From assembly GCF_000247695.1 (NCBI RefSeq), contig NW_004624781.1, positions 9,371,385 through 9,435,384 on the forward strand: 64,000 bases of DNA, in the 5' to 3' direction. This document shows, one piece after another, positions 23,431-36,419 of this stretch. The translations under genes were made by a program, and so were the position numbers. The notes beneath the pieces are model-generated. The model saw only the letters and a list, made by a program, of their open reading frames with translations. It did not search any database and was not told where the DNA came from. Source of the stretch: Heterocephalus glaber. Its lineage: Eukaryota > Chordata > Mammalia > Rodentia > Bathyergidae. The stretch's first letter is position 1. Every line of letters starts with the position of its first letter.

Positions 23431-23523
23431 TTTTTTTTTTTTTTTTTTGGCACTGGGGATTGAACTCGGGTCCTTGCGCTTGCGGGGCAGGCGGGAGAAC
23501 CACTGAGCTAAATCCCCGGCCCC
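23431..23523 (-). mobile_element. ID-type SINE
   Basis: Reverse full copy with duplication AAAGACTAATTCTT at 23417-23430 and 23524-23537. Confidence 0.95.
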
Positions 23524-24972
23524 CAAAGACTAATTCTTAGAAAATTTGGGCACCAAAAAGGGAAATCTAGGTTGCAGATAGTCTTTGTTGAATCTTTTTT
23601 CTACACCAAAGATGTGGGAGAGTGGGTTGGTACCAACTTCTTTTTGGAGGGCGAAAGCAGCAAGATCAGCTCTCTCACCCCCAGCACACCCAGACCTGAA
23701 ATATGGAGTACAGTGGATACTATCTGAAATAGTTCACGTGTCCTTCCTGGAACTCAGCAACAGACAGTTTCAGTGTTGTTGAGCTTCTAAACCACCAACA
23801 CAAGTTAAGGATCCAGGCAGGCATATAGGTTGACAGCATGCATGCTGATTACCATCCAACGACTGGCATCTCAGCTCAGTCAGAAGGAATTTTCAGGCAA
23901 ACAGAAGCTGGTGCAATGTTTATAGATGCTCAGAGGGAGCCAGGCCTCTTAGCTTTCCCATTTGTGTCAGTTCCCAAGGGAACTTGAGTGGAAAAAGTCC
24001 ACTCCAGTTTTTGGTTGCCATTTGCCTCAAAGAACCAAAGTGAAACTTGCCAATCACAATCCTGGAAATAGTCTGATAGTCGCAGGTATAAGGGACAATT
24101 AGGAAAGTTTTGGCATAAAAAATCAGAAAACCTTTTCACTTTCATATTTGGTTCGGACATTTTTAATAAAATACAAAAGAAAATGACAGAGACTTCATTT
24201 TGATAAATTCCAAGTCAGTGGCAAAGTATAAAAGAAAACACTTTAATAAATAAAAGAAGACTGTTGAAAGTTGCTAAAATGATGATGTAAGCAGAAGTAA
24301 TTTATGGTATTTAGAGATGTTAAACTGTACCCCATCCTGGCTTGTCCTTTACATATTCAACTTTTTTTGATAGAAAGGTAGGGTATAGATGGGGGAAAAC
24401 CTTATTTCATCTTAAATACAACAGTATGAAGCAGATATTGTTACTGTGGCTTTCGTTTTACACATGGGGAAAAAGACTCTAAGACGTAAAGGCCTTGCAC
24501 TGAGGTCATACGGTTTAGAAGTATATCTTGATTCATTCAACCCTTTCTAGCTTGGCCAAGCATTGGCCCTTCCTGAATTTGAACTTGACCAAAGGTTGAA
24601 ACTCTATTACACAGGCCACAAAATGAGTCTAGGATACACAGTATGGAGAGCTTGAGAGGATTATGAGTGAAGGTGTTGGAGAGAAGCCACGGGATGGAGA
24701 ATGTGTGAACAGCAGGTGGCAGTAGTGTCCTCAGAGGTCCAGGTTGTCCCCTACAGTCCTTGGAGAGCAAGGTCAGTATGCATGTACTACAGAAGGCTGA
24801 GTAACACCTGATCTCTCATCTCGGATCTGTCTCCCTCTCTTTTTCTCTCCTATGGAGCCAGGCGGATTGTCTGCCTTCTCATAGATGTTTCTCATTCTCT
24901 TCGATGCATCCTTGAGGAGCAAGTGGGGGAGAAGACTGAGCAAGATGATTCAGGCATCATTGACAATGGAAA

Positions 24973-25038
24973 GGGTCCCACTCAGGACCTTGTGTTTGCA
25001 AGGCAGGCACGGTGCCACTGAGCTAAATTCCTGGCCTT
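24973..25038 (-). mobile_element. Truncated ID SINE
   Basis: Reverse copy lacking the GGTACC and tail end. Confidence 0.8.
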
Positions 25039-25382
25039 CCCACCTAGATTCTTAATGTAATGTGTGACCCTGGCATGGTATTTGCCTTCTCTGACCCTCC
25101 ATAGCCTTAAGTGTGGATTATAATGGCCACCTGCCTCACACGGTCACGGAAATGGTGACAGGAACGTGACATATCCAAAGCCCACGGAAGAGTACAGCGC
25201 CCAGTACACCCTACATGCACAACACCTGTTACTTAGTATCATTATTCTTTGTAGAAGGATTTATCATTTGCAGTGGACTTTCATACCTATCATATCATTC
25301 TGTCCTCCTGCCACATTTTGAGATATAAATATCACACCCATTCAATACAGAAGGACTACCAGAAGTAAGCTTAGCATGAGTC

Positions 25383-25485
25383 TTAAAGTCAGACAGACTG
25401 GAAGCCAGACTCTTCTGAGGTATTTGTACAAATTACTTAATGATTCAGTGTTTCAATTTCTTTGCAAAAAGGTGATATTATGAAC
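25383..25485 (+). mobile_element. MIR SINE, diverged
   Basis: Order as in MIR: GTCAGACAGACTGGAAGCC, then TTGTACAAATTACTTAATG. Confidence 0.55.
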
Positions 25486-26261
25486 TGTCTTGCGGGTTTA
25501 TTAACTTGTGGGTGAAGTAAACTACAGTACATACTGAAGCCATGTGATGTAGTTCCTCTTATATAATGAACAATTAAATTATACAAAGGATGTCTTAAAA
25601 CATACAGAAAAGTTACAAGGCAGACAAGTTATAATCCTACCACCCAGAAATAGCCTTGTTATCACTGCGATGCATTCCCTGCCCACCAGCACCTGTGCCC
25701 AGATGGCATCACATATGTGTAAGCACTTTCACCAAGGGGCTGCAGCTCAGAAAGTGGCAGAGCTGGGCCAAACCCCTGCCAGGCTGCCTCCAGGACCTGA
25801 TCCTTCTGCTGCACTGGCTCAGTAAAGTTAAAACTTAAATGCCTTTTTAAATTGGTGGAAAAAAACTTAGTTTTTCAATTTGAAAATATACACTTACATT
25901 CAAAAGATGCAAAGAAAGAACACAGAAATAGACTAAATAATCTTACATAGTTAAAGGCTGGAATTTTCCCCCGAAAAGTAGTGTTTTATGTGGGAAATTT
26001 TTAAATTTCTGAACATTTTGTTCAGTTCATATTTGTTTAACAAATGTTAAAACATGGGTAAATTTGGTAAAAATCAATGAACTGATCATTTGATAAATTA
26101 ATTACATTGACAATTCCGTGGACTGAGTGTTCAGTTACACTGATTTTTTGGCTTATGGCAATTGGACATGGAGTATTGCTTGCTAAACTTATATACATAT
26201 TGGATTGGTTAATACACAAATAAATGAATTTATTGAATGTTGCCATAAGTGAAATGATCTT

Positions 26262-26662
26262 TCGCTATGTGTCAGTTAATCTTGGTTATCAGTTGGACTG
26301 GATTAAGAGACTCCTGGAGAGGACTGAGCTGTGAGAGCACTAACCTCATTAATGGGAATGGAGTTCATACCTGAATGGGCTGTGGGGGTGTAGCTGGAGG
26401 AATGGCCATAGGGCATGACTATGGGAACTATATCTAGTTCCTGGAGCCTTCCTCTTCGGCGCTCTTCCCATCTTGCTTCCTGGCCTCCATGGGGTGAGCA
26501 GCTTTCTTTTGCCATGCCCTTCCGCCATGATGCTTCTGCCTTGGAGCCAGCTGGCCATGGACTGAAATCTCTGAAACTGTGATCCAGAGTAAACCTCTCC
26601 TCCTTAAGCTGTGGGTATGGGTATTTTGTCCCAGCAACGGAAAGCTGAGCAATACAATGTTT
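26262..26662 (+). mobile_element. MaLR-type LTR, sense
   Basis: GGATTAAGAGACTCCTGGAG at the start and ACTGTGATCCAGAGTAAACC then GGGTATTTTGTCCCAGCAAC near the end. Confidence 0.6.
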
Positions 26663-27605
26663 AAAAATGGATGACATTACCTGATGTCAGCACTTAAGAG
26701 CCCTGAAAACTTCCCGAGACAGATAATCTGGCTCTAGTTATAGTTATACACTACAGGTATAGCCCTACTCCAAAGCTACTGATTTCTTGCCTGGTTAGAG
26801 AGAGCTGGTGCTTCTCTGTGGCATCTCAGGGTCGAAGTCCACTTCCCACAGGTCCTGGGGACTGAAGACCCAAGCTTAGCTCATCTACTCGTGGGCCACA
26901 GAACACTAGCTATGTCAGGTCAGCCTTAGGCCGATTCCCCTTTGCTATGTGAAGATAATTCTGATGTTTGCCCTGCCTTGTTCTACCATCAATGAACACC
27001 AAAGACAATGTGTACATGTTCTCTGAGAGCAGAAAATTGCTGCATGGATGTCAGTTCATTACTAAGAAAACAAACTGATCCTGTGTGCTCTGTGCAGTGG
27101 AGGAGGCAGGAGGGGGACAGAGCTTCTTGGGGAAGGTAGGTCAGGCCTGCTCTCTAAAAAGGGTCACTTGTCACCTATCAAACTGCCTCCCCCAGCTCAC
27201 CAGCTGGTGAGGAGCAGGCAGCACTAGCGGGGCTACAAACCCCCCTCCCCACTGGTCACTGGGCCACTTCAGGGGTGAAGTCAGTGCCAGAGCCAGTGAG
27301 GGGGATGAGGAGAGGGAGTGTGAATCCTGCCTCTGTCAGGCTCAGTCTCTCCTCCTCTATCCAGACTCCTGACATCCCTCACAGTTCCCCATGCAGCCCA
27401 AGAGAGGGCAGAAGGGTGTCTGCTGGCCACCTTCGGTGCCTCACAGAAAGAAAGCTGGCTGGAGGAGGGCAAGAGAGAGAAGCAGCTGGGTGGAACCTGT
27501 GGCTGTGAGGTATGTGAGCTATAAGCCCAGAGCAACATCAAAGACACAAAGGGAGGTGGGGAGAGAGAGTCGTGTCTGGAGAACCCTTCCCCCCCACCCC
27601 CCTTT

Positions 27606-27690
27606 CTTTTTTGGGGTGGTACCGGGGATCGAACTCAGGACCTTGCACTTGCTAGGCAGGCGGCAGCACCACTGAGCCAAATCCCCAGCC
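27606..27690 (-). mobile_element. ID-type SINE
   Basis: Reverse full copy inside a C-rich flank. Duplication unclear. Confidence 0.92.
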
Positions 27691-28007
27691 TTCCTCTTCC
27701 CTTTTTTCAAGTGTAAGAATGAAATCATCACAGGAAGAAGTATAAATAAAGATGTCTTTAAAGGGAAGCTAGCCGTCAGCCTTGACTTGGAGAGTTTGAA
27801 TGGGTGGCAGACATTCCAGCTGCAGTCAGGAGCCCTTCCGCTGCTGAGTGCTGCCAGGCAGTGGTCCAGGGCCTGGCCTCACACCCAGGCCACTTGCCCC
27901 CAGCCAAGCAGTGAATTTACAGCCCACTCATTCCGGTTCACCCTCTCTTTTATGGGTGGCTCAGCCTTAGGGAGGCGCTTCTTCTAAAAGCTTTTCCCAG
28001 CGGGGTG

Positions 28008-28192
28008 CGTGGTGGTGCATGCTTATAATCCCAGCACTCTGGGAGGTTGCGACTGGAGGGCTGCAAGTTTGAGGTCAGCCCCTGGGCAATTTAGCAAGAC
28101 TGCCTCAAACAAAATGAGACAGGACAAAAGGGATGGGGATGTAGCTCAGTGAGAAGGCCCTGGGTTCAATCCCTAGTACTGAATGGATGGAT
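28008..28192 (+). mobile_element. B1-dID composite SINE
   Basis: A forward B1 half (GTGGTGCATGCTTATAATCC) joins an ID-like half (GGGGATGTAGCTCAGTGAG ... GTTCAATCCCTAG). A (GGAT)n tail follows. Confidence 0.88.
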
Positions 28193-30040
28193 GAATGAAT
28201 GACTAAATGCACATTCCTCTGGACAGTCCTTCAGGGCTCAAAGCACTGGTGTACAAACTCTGAAGTGGAACATTCTGAGGGTTACCCAATCTTGTTATTA
28301 TGTTAATATAGCTCCCCCATCTCACCCCTCAGAGATCTGGTTCCATGTAGCCTGAACCCCAATTCCACGACTTAGGACCAGGGCTGGTTTAAGACTATTC
28401 CAGGCCCCAGGGTCTTCTCTAATTATGAAGTCCACATTCCACATCATATCTAACACACTAGAATATAGTCATATTTCACATAAACACATAATTTTTACCA
28501 TGGGAAAGATCAAAAGGGTTATTACTCTTGCTTTTGAAATTATTTAGCTACAAGTATTCATTTACTGCAGGGCTGGCTGGGCTCCCCGGCCTGTCACCAC
28601 ACATGCGCAAGAAATTTTACACAGTGAGAAAATCAAACCTTACCATTATGCCCAAACACAGAATTTAGAACCGCTAATTTAAAAAAGGAACAAAGTTGAC
28701 ATAATTCCATGTTTTATGGACATTTAATTAAAATGTATTACTTTCAGTTTTATTCTTTTCTCTTTGTGTTTTAGATCCCATAAATTTTGTGCGTGCTTTT
28801 GAGAGGCCTTTGAAAAGAGCTCTTTGGCTGGGTGCTTGATCGGGATGGTGGTGGTGGTGGGGACTGACCTGCTGGCTCTGCTTGTGGTTGTTGAAAGCCC
28901 TGGCCTGTCCCTCACCTCCCTTCCAGCCCCTTTCTGATTCCATGCTCCTGTGTGTCTGCCTGTCCTGAGGCTATGGCTGGTATTAAAACTGGTTACAAAG
29001 CTCTGCTTCTTCCTTCTTCTACCAGAAACTTGATCATTCTGAGGGCCATGGAGCGAAGTCACTTAGGTACCTGGCAACCTTTTGCCTTCCGTTTGGCTCC
29101 AGCCTTTTCCACCCGGTGCCCACCCTCCTCTCATTCTGCACCCTCCCAAGGGTCTGTGCCTGCAGCGCAGCCTCCCCAGCCCGGGGCAGCACTCCAGGGA
29201 GCCCATACCACAGTGGCCACCTCTCTTTGCTGGCTGGTTCTTTCTTCAACAGCAGGGTTTCGGGGCAGGCCTGCAACTCCCAGCCCCCTCACATCTGCAG
29301 AACAACATTTTCCCTGCCCCTTTCCACAAGCTTGAACCTATGCATCTTATCCCCACACAGCCCCCTGGGCAGAAGCTGCCTTTGGGGATGGCCCAAGACA
29401 GGACCTCGCCATCTGTCAGGACAAGGCTTTTGCTTGCCTTTGGACATCTTCTCACGGATAGAGAGCATGGAGATGAATCAGAATTCTGGCTCCATTTCCC
29501 CTGCTTCTGCTCCTGCTTCTGTGTCCTTTGACCCTTTGACTTTCAAACTACCTCCGTGGGACTGAGATGTATCTCCATGGGACAGCTGGGGAGTCAAACT
29601 AGGCCTCTCCACTCCTAGTCCTGGGCTCGCTCCGACAACTGTCTTTCATTTCTAGCTTTCCTCAGGGAAGAAATGCACTGCCCTCTGAATTCCCTTCAGC
29701 ACATAGAGGTTCTGTGCCAGCTGAGGTAAGGAGGCCACAGAGGGTGGGAGGGAGGGGTGTGGATAGAAGGGGAGCTCTTCCCTTAGCCTCAGGAGGCAAA
29801 ACAATGCCCAGTACTCTTTGGGGTCCATGGAAAGACTAACTTCTTTCATAATCAGAAAAAAACATCCTGTTGGTTCAAAGAAAATGTCCTACTATATCAA
29901 TATATTTGTCTTACCAATGCAGAGGTAAAATACAATTTTAAATTTAATTTTTTTTAATGGAGGAAAGAATGCATAAAGGCAGAAATACCCAGGGTCTATA
30001 GTAGTCATAAGTCCTGGTGGAGAAGAGTCTTCTCACTGAA

Positions 30041-30120
30041 TTTTTTTGGTACCAGGGATTGAACTCAGGACCTTGTATTTTCGAGACAGGCGCGGTGCCA
30101 CTGAGCTAAATCCCTGGCCC
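30041..30120 (-). mobile_element. ID-type SINE
   Basis: Reverse copy. Flanks share CTCACTGAATTTT. Confidence 0.95.
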
Positions 30121-30651
30121 CTCACTGAATTTTACATGTGAAGGTCTACTTAATGGTTAGTTGCGCTACTGGAGTGGGGGACTCAGCTGTACCTCTTAGC
30201 CTACAAGTGACATTAGTTCTGACATATAAATTAAAAAGCTGGTTCTGCCAGGCCAGCCAGAAGGTTTTGGTTCTAAATTTCCAGTCTTCTTAGGGGATTG
30301 TCCTTAAGGGGAAAAAATAGCATAAAGCTCTGTCATGGTTTAGGATCAGATTGGCTCTTCATTTCACATCAAGTCAGCAGGCTTGGGGACACTGACTGCC
30401 ATGCCCTAAACATCACAGGTGACAGTAGACGTGAGGTCAGGAGGGCCAGGCTCTGTGGAGAAGACTGGATCTTTCTGCTAGAGGTGCTTGGTTTTCTCCT
30501 TTGGGTTGCATCCCAGTGACTGCTCAACCCAGGGCTCCCTAAAAGACCCATGGCCAGTCTATCAGCAAGCCCAGGAGCCTTGCATTGCTCATCTTCAAAC
30601 TGATGGCTCAGCCCTATGCTCATGAGCATTTGCAGCAGAAGACGGCATGGG

Positions 30652-30838
30652 ATGGTGAGAAGCATTGAGCTTTGCACCCAGAGAGCCCTGTGTCCCAATC
30701 CCAGTTCTGCCCTTTCCAGCTCTGTGTCCTCTTTGAGCTTCAATGTTGTTATCAGTTAAAATGGGGACAATATTGCTTAACCACATAGTTGTATTAAATA
30801 AGATGAGTGCTACAAAGCCCATAGCAGCAGTGGGAACT
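30652..30838 (+). mobile_element. MIR SINE
   Basis: AATCCCAGTTCTGCCCTTTC and CAGTTAAAATGGGGACAATA fit MIR. Confidence 0.75.
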
Positions 30839-31112
30839 TAGAATTAACAGTCTGAAAGCAGGGTCTACAGCGTGTGTCTCGAAGCTGGGTTTTCATGCCT
30901 TACCTAATATAAAGAAATCTTCATAGCTTGTATCAAAGATGCTCTGCCTGGCATATAGCAGCAACTCCTCTCTCTTCTTAGTGGTGTGATCCCACCCATC
31001 AGTTATCTTTCTTAATTGTACCCATAACCTCACCGCCTCCACCAACCGTGGGAAAGAAGGCAGTGTGGTCCCATGGGAAATGCTTTGGACATGACATCAG
31101 GATCCCTAGAGC

Positions 31113-31208
31113 ATAATGTGAGTGCTGCTGCCCCTTAGCTGGGGATCTTGAACAATTTGGCTTCAACAATCTCGTCTGCTGTATCACATCTGTAAAATAA
31201 AGTCTCCT
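31113..31208 (+). mobile_element. MIR fragment
   Basis: TTAGCTGGGGATCTTGAACA and CACATCTGTAAAATAAAGTC. Confidence 0.6.
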
Positions 31209-32324
31209 TTCCAATTCTAACATCTTTGAATTTATGCCTCTGGGCAAATTTGAAGTTTCTTCACATGAGGAAAAGATTGGGGATTCTGGGTCTAAGGTAT
31301 TTCATGACATACACTCCATCACATTATGGAAACAAAGAAACAAACCTTCACTACCGAGGAGGAGGGGCAGGCAGAGTAACCATCTGTGGCTTTACGCCAA
31401 TTCTCCTCATCTCACAGGCGGAAGGTAAATGACTTTTAAATTGCTCCTCACGTTCAGAGCACAGCTAGAAGGCTCACAGGCTGCTCCCGAGAATTCTCAC
31501 ACATCCCCTCGCTGTGACAATCTAAGGTAAGAAGAGAAAACAGTTTCAAGCCTCATTCGGGTGAGACCAGCGAAATCCCTCTGGCAAATCCAGGCAAACC
31601 TAAAGCTCCGAAGAGCCAGGGGAAATCACACTGGATTGGACTTCATCAGCTTTCCCAACTTCGATGTGACGTCTTACGTGAAAAGCCTGTGCTGGCAACT
31701 CAGCAGTTCGGGGGACCTGGGGGCCTAAAATGACAACCATGCGTTTACCAATAAATTCGAGGTAGAAGTGGGGAGAAGGGGAGAAAAACCACTTGGGGAA
31801 TCCCACCCTTGTCTCCCCCCCGCTCCTCGCGGGATGGAAACCATTCAGCGGCAGACAGATGATTTCCCAGGCACGTTGTTGGGACTACCCAAGTAAATTG
31901 CTTCCTCCCCTACCCCTGGGAAAAATCTCTCTCTTGCTTGGATCATAATTCAAACAGTCTGCTTCCACGGAGCTGAGACCCAGAGATTAAGCATGGGGTG
32001 CAGCAGCGCCGAGGGGCCTCAGCTCCAAGAATTACGAGCAGTGAAAACAAAATGAAGAGGAGTGGTCTCTGGGGTGACACTGGCTTTCATCCCAACCTAC
32101 CTGTTCCCCAAACCTCAGAAAGGCAATAGGCTCATTTCTCTAAAGCCTAAAAAGTATTTATTTTCTTGATAAGGCTTCTTTTTACATAGAACTTTCTGGG
32201 AATCCATATACCTCTTAAAGTGAGGATCACTTTTCCACTGAAAAGACCACATCTAGTGATTTTTGTAAAAAGTACTCAAGCTGATGGGATAAATCTAGGC
32301 ACACAAATGGCTTCCCTGTAAAGG

Positions 32325-32660
32325 CAACAAACTTCAGTGAAGGGCCAGATAGCAAATATGTTAGATTGTGTAAGCCCTGATGTTGCTGTCACAACTGCTC
32401 ATTCCTGTCCTCATAGCACTAAAGCAGTCACAGACACAACATGAGTGAATGGACAGATATAGCTGGGCTCCAACAAAACCTTATTTATAAACATTAAAAT
32501 TTCAAGTTGATATAATTTTCATATATTATGAACAATTATTCTTATTTTGAGATTTTTTTACTGTTTAAAAATATAAAAACCATTCTTTGTTCTCAGGTTG
32601 TATAAAAGCAAGTGGCTTGCTGAATTTGGTCCCTAGGACATAGTTCATCAAGCCCTGGTT
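32325..32660 (+). mobile_element. Old DNA-transposon relic, probably hAT class
   Basis: AAGGGCCAGATAGCAAATAT and CCAACAAAACCTTATTTATA match a common mammalian relic type. I do not assign a family name. Confidence 0.55.
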
Positions 32661-32870
32661 TAGGGGGTTTGCAGGGAAAAAAATGCAAAGGAGGTAAAAC
32701 TTTGGTTTTTGTTAGTATAATCTTTGGCCAATGGCATGGGAGTTTTAAAATAAGACACGTGGGCAAGGGGGATAGACGTCAAAGGAAAAAATTATTAATA
32801 GAGGGATTTCAAGAAGAGTAACAAAAATATTTTGAAGAAGGTCCCTCATTTAACACCTTGTAATCAACTA

Positions 32871-33175
32871 CAGTGGACCCTCGGCTTATAACTGGCCTGA
32901 CATATGAGCAACTTGGGTTAATTAGGTTAGTGGAAGATTCATCTGCCTCTTTGTTTTTTTTTTCGGTTTTGTTTTTGGTACCAGGGATCAAACTCAGGAC
33001 CTTGCACTTGCAAGGCAGGCAGCGGCACCACTGAGCTAAATCCCCTGCCCTGCCTCTTGTTATCTAAGCTTGTATCCAGTTAAACATCCAGATCTCAGCT
33101 GTACTGATTTACAGCCAACTTGAGTTACAACCAGCGTTTGGGAACCAGTCAAGTTCATAAGTCAAGGGTGCACTG
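32871..33175. mobile_element. Second copy of the TIR element, split by an ID SINE
   Basis: Ends CAGTGGACCCT and AGGGTGCACTG with TA on both sides. Removing the ID (99 bases) and one 8-base duplication leaves 198 bases, matching the 199-base copy at 7661. Confidence 0.8.
32952..33050 (-). mobile_element. ID-type SINE nested in a DNA-transposon relic
   Basis: Reverse full copy with duplication TGCCTCTT at 32944-32951 and 33051-33058. It interrupts the element at 32871-33175. Confidence 0.95.
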
Positions 33176-33330
33176 TACTGACTTTACTGTCAGGCAGATG
33201 AGTTGCACCTATATCAAATTCAAAAGCTTTCTTCTGACCTGTCTATTTCAGGAATACACTAAGTGCAAAGATGACAAAAACAGCCTCTGTCCTCTTCTGG
33301 GAGCTAGTGCTATTAAATAACAAAAGGTTT

Positions 33331-33690
33331 TATGGTAGTCAGCTTTCTGTTACTGTAATAAATGTTTGGCACGCGTCCTGGGCGGGGGGCCGTCCTGACA
33401 CTCATGACTTGGTGAAGCTCAGGAGGCTCGGGGCTGGCCCTGTCCACCCAGGATCCCTCAGCACACAACACATAGGTAAAAAGCTGACTGGCAGGTCCCT
33501 CTGGTGGTTAGTGGCAGTGGTGAGGGCCACAGCTCCTATGGATGTGTGTTGAGGAGAGGTGAGCTTCGTTCTCAGAAGAGTCAAGAGAAGCCATGGAGGG
33601 ACCCAGTTCTTTGTGGTGGTGTCATGGCACCAACGGCATGTGATGGTCAGCTTAAGACACCTTTAGCACTAAAGACATTTGAGACTGGGG
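33331..33690 (-). mobile_element. MaLR-type LTR, reverse
   Basis: TGGTAGTCAGCTTTCTGTTA and CATGACTTGGTGAAGCTCAG follow the reversed order. Confidence 0.5.
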
Positions 33691-33709
33691 ATAATAATAT
33701 CACTAACTA

Positions 33710-33838
33710 GCCAGGCACGGTAGCATATATCGGCAGTCCCAGCTGAGGCAGGAGGATCATGAGTTTGAGGCCTCAGAGCTACATAGCAGGTTCAAGGTTG
33801 TCCTGAGCTACATGGTAAAAACCTTGTTCCAAAAACAC
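33710..33838 (+). mobile_element. B1 SINE
   Basis: Forward copy, GCCAGGCACGGTAGCAT to TTCCAAAAACAC. Confidence 0.85.
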
Positions 33839-34178
33839 AATTCATAATAGCTAAATATTGGAAGTAACCTGTATGTCCATCAACAGATGAATGGATAAAG
33901 GAAATGTGGTACTTACAAAACAATGGAGGACTACTCTGCCATAAGGAAGGACAAACTTGAGTCATTTGTGAGAAAATAGATGCATCTTGAGATCATAATG
34001 TTAAGAGAAGTCAGACGCCTAAGCTTAAATATTGCATGGTTTCTCTTATATGAGAAACTCAAATTATAAATAAAGAGCAAAATAAAAGATAGGTGATAGG
34101 AAGTAGGAAGACAGAGCTGTCTAAAAAGGGAAGCGGACCAAGAGATGGGGAGGGGAGGGAAAGGGCACGAAACAGGGA
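33839..34178 (+). mobile_element. L1 3' fragment
   Basis: Forward end of ORF2 (ATGTCCATCAACAGATGAAT) and a purine-rich 3' UTR. Truncated at both coding ends. Confidence 0.8.
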
Positions 34179-34193
34179 ATTAAAATGTGGTAT

Positions 34194-34326
34194 GGGCAGG
34201 GTGTGGCGGTGCAAGCCTGTCATCCAGCACTTGAAAGGCTGGAGCAGGAGAACTGCCATGACTCTGAGGCCAGCCCGGCCCACAGAGCCTGCACTGCACA
34301 GCTACACCCTGTCTCCAAAAAAACAG
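34194..34326 (+). mobile_element. B1 SINE
   Basis: Forward copy, GCAGGGTGTGGCGGTGC to CCTGTCTCCAAAAAAAC, right after an L1 end. Confidence 0.88.
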
Positions 34327-34481
34327 ATGTTGACGTACACATACCAATTCCATACAAGGAATGTAGACATTATGGGCTACAAACATGTGCTAATAAAAAT
34401 AAAAATCCTAATCAACACACACACCATGTGTACATACACACACACTCCAAAAATCACTAAATTATAAAGAACATAGAAATG

Positions 34482-34576
34482 CTTTTTTTTTTTTTTTTTT
34501 GGTACCGGGGATCGAACTCGGGTCCTTCTGCTTGCGAGGCAGGCGGTGGAACCACTGAGCTAAATCCCCAGCCCAA
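34482..34576 (-). mobile_element. ID-type SINE
   Basis: Reverse full copy with a T18-type tail and near-consensus body. Confidence 0.94.
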
Positions 34577-36326
34577 AATCCTTATTTTTCTAATGATGAC
34601 TTTGTCAATGCTACTTTCTGAAACATAAAATATAAATTAAATATTAATTTATATTAAGTTCTGTAGTATTCCTCGCTCTTTTGGGTGCCCGGCTTTTGCT
34701 GATACACTCAGTACAAAGTCCTTAGGATGATCCAGCTCTGATGAGCGGGGAACTGGCCCCCCGCCCCCTCCCTTAATGCTAGATCTGAGGCCAAGATGCT
34801 CCTTCCGCTGTCCGGAGGTGGCAGCGACCTCTCCACCTGAAGACCAGGGGCCTGCACCATCATTACCCGCAAGCTCACGTCGCCACTGCATGAGGATTTC
34901 TGGAGTGCTCACTATCCCTGTTTCTGGGCTGTCAGTCAAGAATGTAACTGAAGCCCCAGGACAATAATGTGTGAAAGCAAAGATGTTCCCTGGTATCGGA
35001 TGCCCTAGCCAGCCAGCCTAAGAGCACAGAGCAGATGCTTGGCTGGATTCCTGGTTCTGGCTGGGTCCCTGCAGCCTGTCTCATACTAGAAATGCTCTCT
35101 AGGCAAAAGCTACAGCTAAATAAGAGCCATAAGCTCCTGCCTCCCCTGGCATGTCTGCGACCTGTTCCTACTGACACAATTGCCTGCTACTTCCTCTCAA
35201 CTCCCTTGCCTAAAGGTTAAAGATACAGAGGGGGAGCCACTAGTCCAAACCAGGGAGCCATGAAGCCTGGAACCATGGAGCCTGAGATGCTGAGGATGTC
35301 CCTGGAGGGTGACTAGGATGCTGTTGTCTGAAGTCAACTTTCAGGCAGCCTAGGTAACTTTCCTTTGACTGGGAGATCAACGAGCAATGAGCTGGGTTTC
35401 CACGCTGTCACTGAGAAGTAGGCAGGAAACCTAACCCTGTAGCTGAACTCCCATCAGGCCCTGGGGGAGACACAGGACCTGGGCACTCTCCTGTGGATGC
35501 CCCTGGGGTTGGCAGCTCCCTACAGAGCCACCATGATCTCTCAGCTGGGGGTCTAGTCAGGGCCTTCTTCTCCCTCCCAGACGGGGCTGTTCTCACTGGG
35601 CCCCAATGTCAGATTTTAGTCCTGAAGGGTGATAAATCTTGCTTCCTTGTGATTTGGGGAAGATCCAGCTGGGCTATCAGGCTAAGTGAGTCCTACTCTG
35701 TGACCCATCCTGATGAAAGAACCCTCCGTGACAGCCTTGAAAGAGAAAAGACAGCACAGTATGGCAGCCTCACCGGTGAGTAGGGAAGGGGCGAGGGACA
35801 GCACGGGGAGGGTGACCTAAGGGTAGACTGAGGGACACAAGACTTGGTGTGTTTCAGTATCGACACAGCTACGGAAGTTGTCCATCCTTGATTGTTGTGT
35901 CAGTCACTGTTCTCAAAACTTACCATACAATGTTTTTATTGAACATGTCCTGAATTTTATAATGTAGACATTATTACAAGACTCATTCTGAAGATGGAGA
36001 AACAATCACAGAAGTTAAGTAGCTTACCTAGTCATACAACCAGTAAGTGGCAGAGGTGGCTTTCCTGGTTTGGTCTTATTTCAAAGCCTGGATTTTGCCT
36101 ACTCTCTCGGATGCCTCCTTAGCATTGTAGTTTAAGTTTCCTTGAGAGCTGCTTCCTCCCTATCGTAATTCCTTACCTTGTAACTAAGAGTCCTCCCAAA
36201 ACTGGGGCCCAGGGCCAATGTTCTTGAGCCCACACACCTGCCCCTCAGTTTTGTATCAATGCTGGGTCTAAGAAAGAGCCATAAGAAAAAGTGGGTAGCT
36301 ATGGTAAACATAGAGCTTAAAGTTGT

Positions 36327-36419
36327 TTTTTGGGGTTTTTTTTTCGAGTACCAGGGATCGAACTCAGGACCTTGTGCTTGTGAGGCAAGCGAGGTGCCAC
36401 TGAGCTAAATCCCTGGCCC
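36327..36419 (-). mobile_element. ID-type SINE
   Basis: Reverse copy. Flanks share CTTAAAGTT. Confidence 0.93.

Larger units (their letters stand above)
22426..26261. other. Intergenic, old repeats and unique sequence
   Basis: Two ID SINEs and a MIR, listed separately, plus MIR/L2-like stretches near 24,420. An old LINE-like stretch is possible near 22,900-23,200. No gene seen. Confidence 0.45.
26663..32324. other. Intergenic, relatively GC-rich
   Basis: GC content rises around 27,050-30,000 and 31,400-32,050, but I see no CpG island or exon with matching splice sites. SINEs and MIRs are listed separately. Confidence 0.45.
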
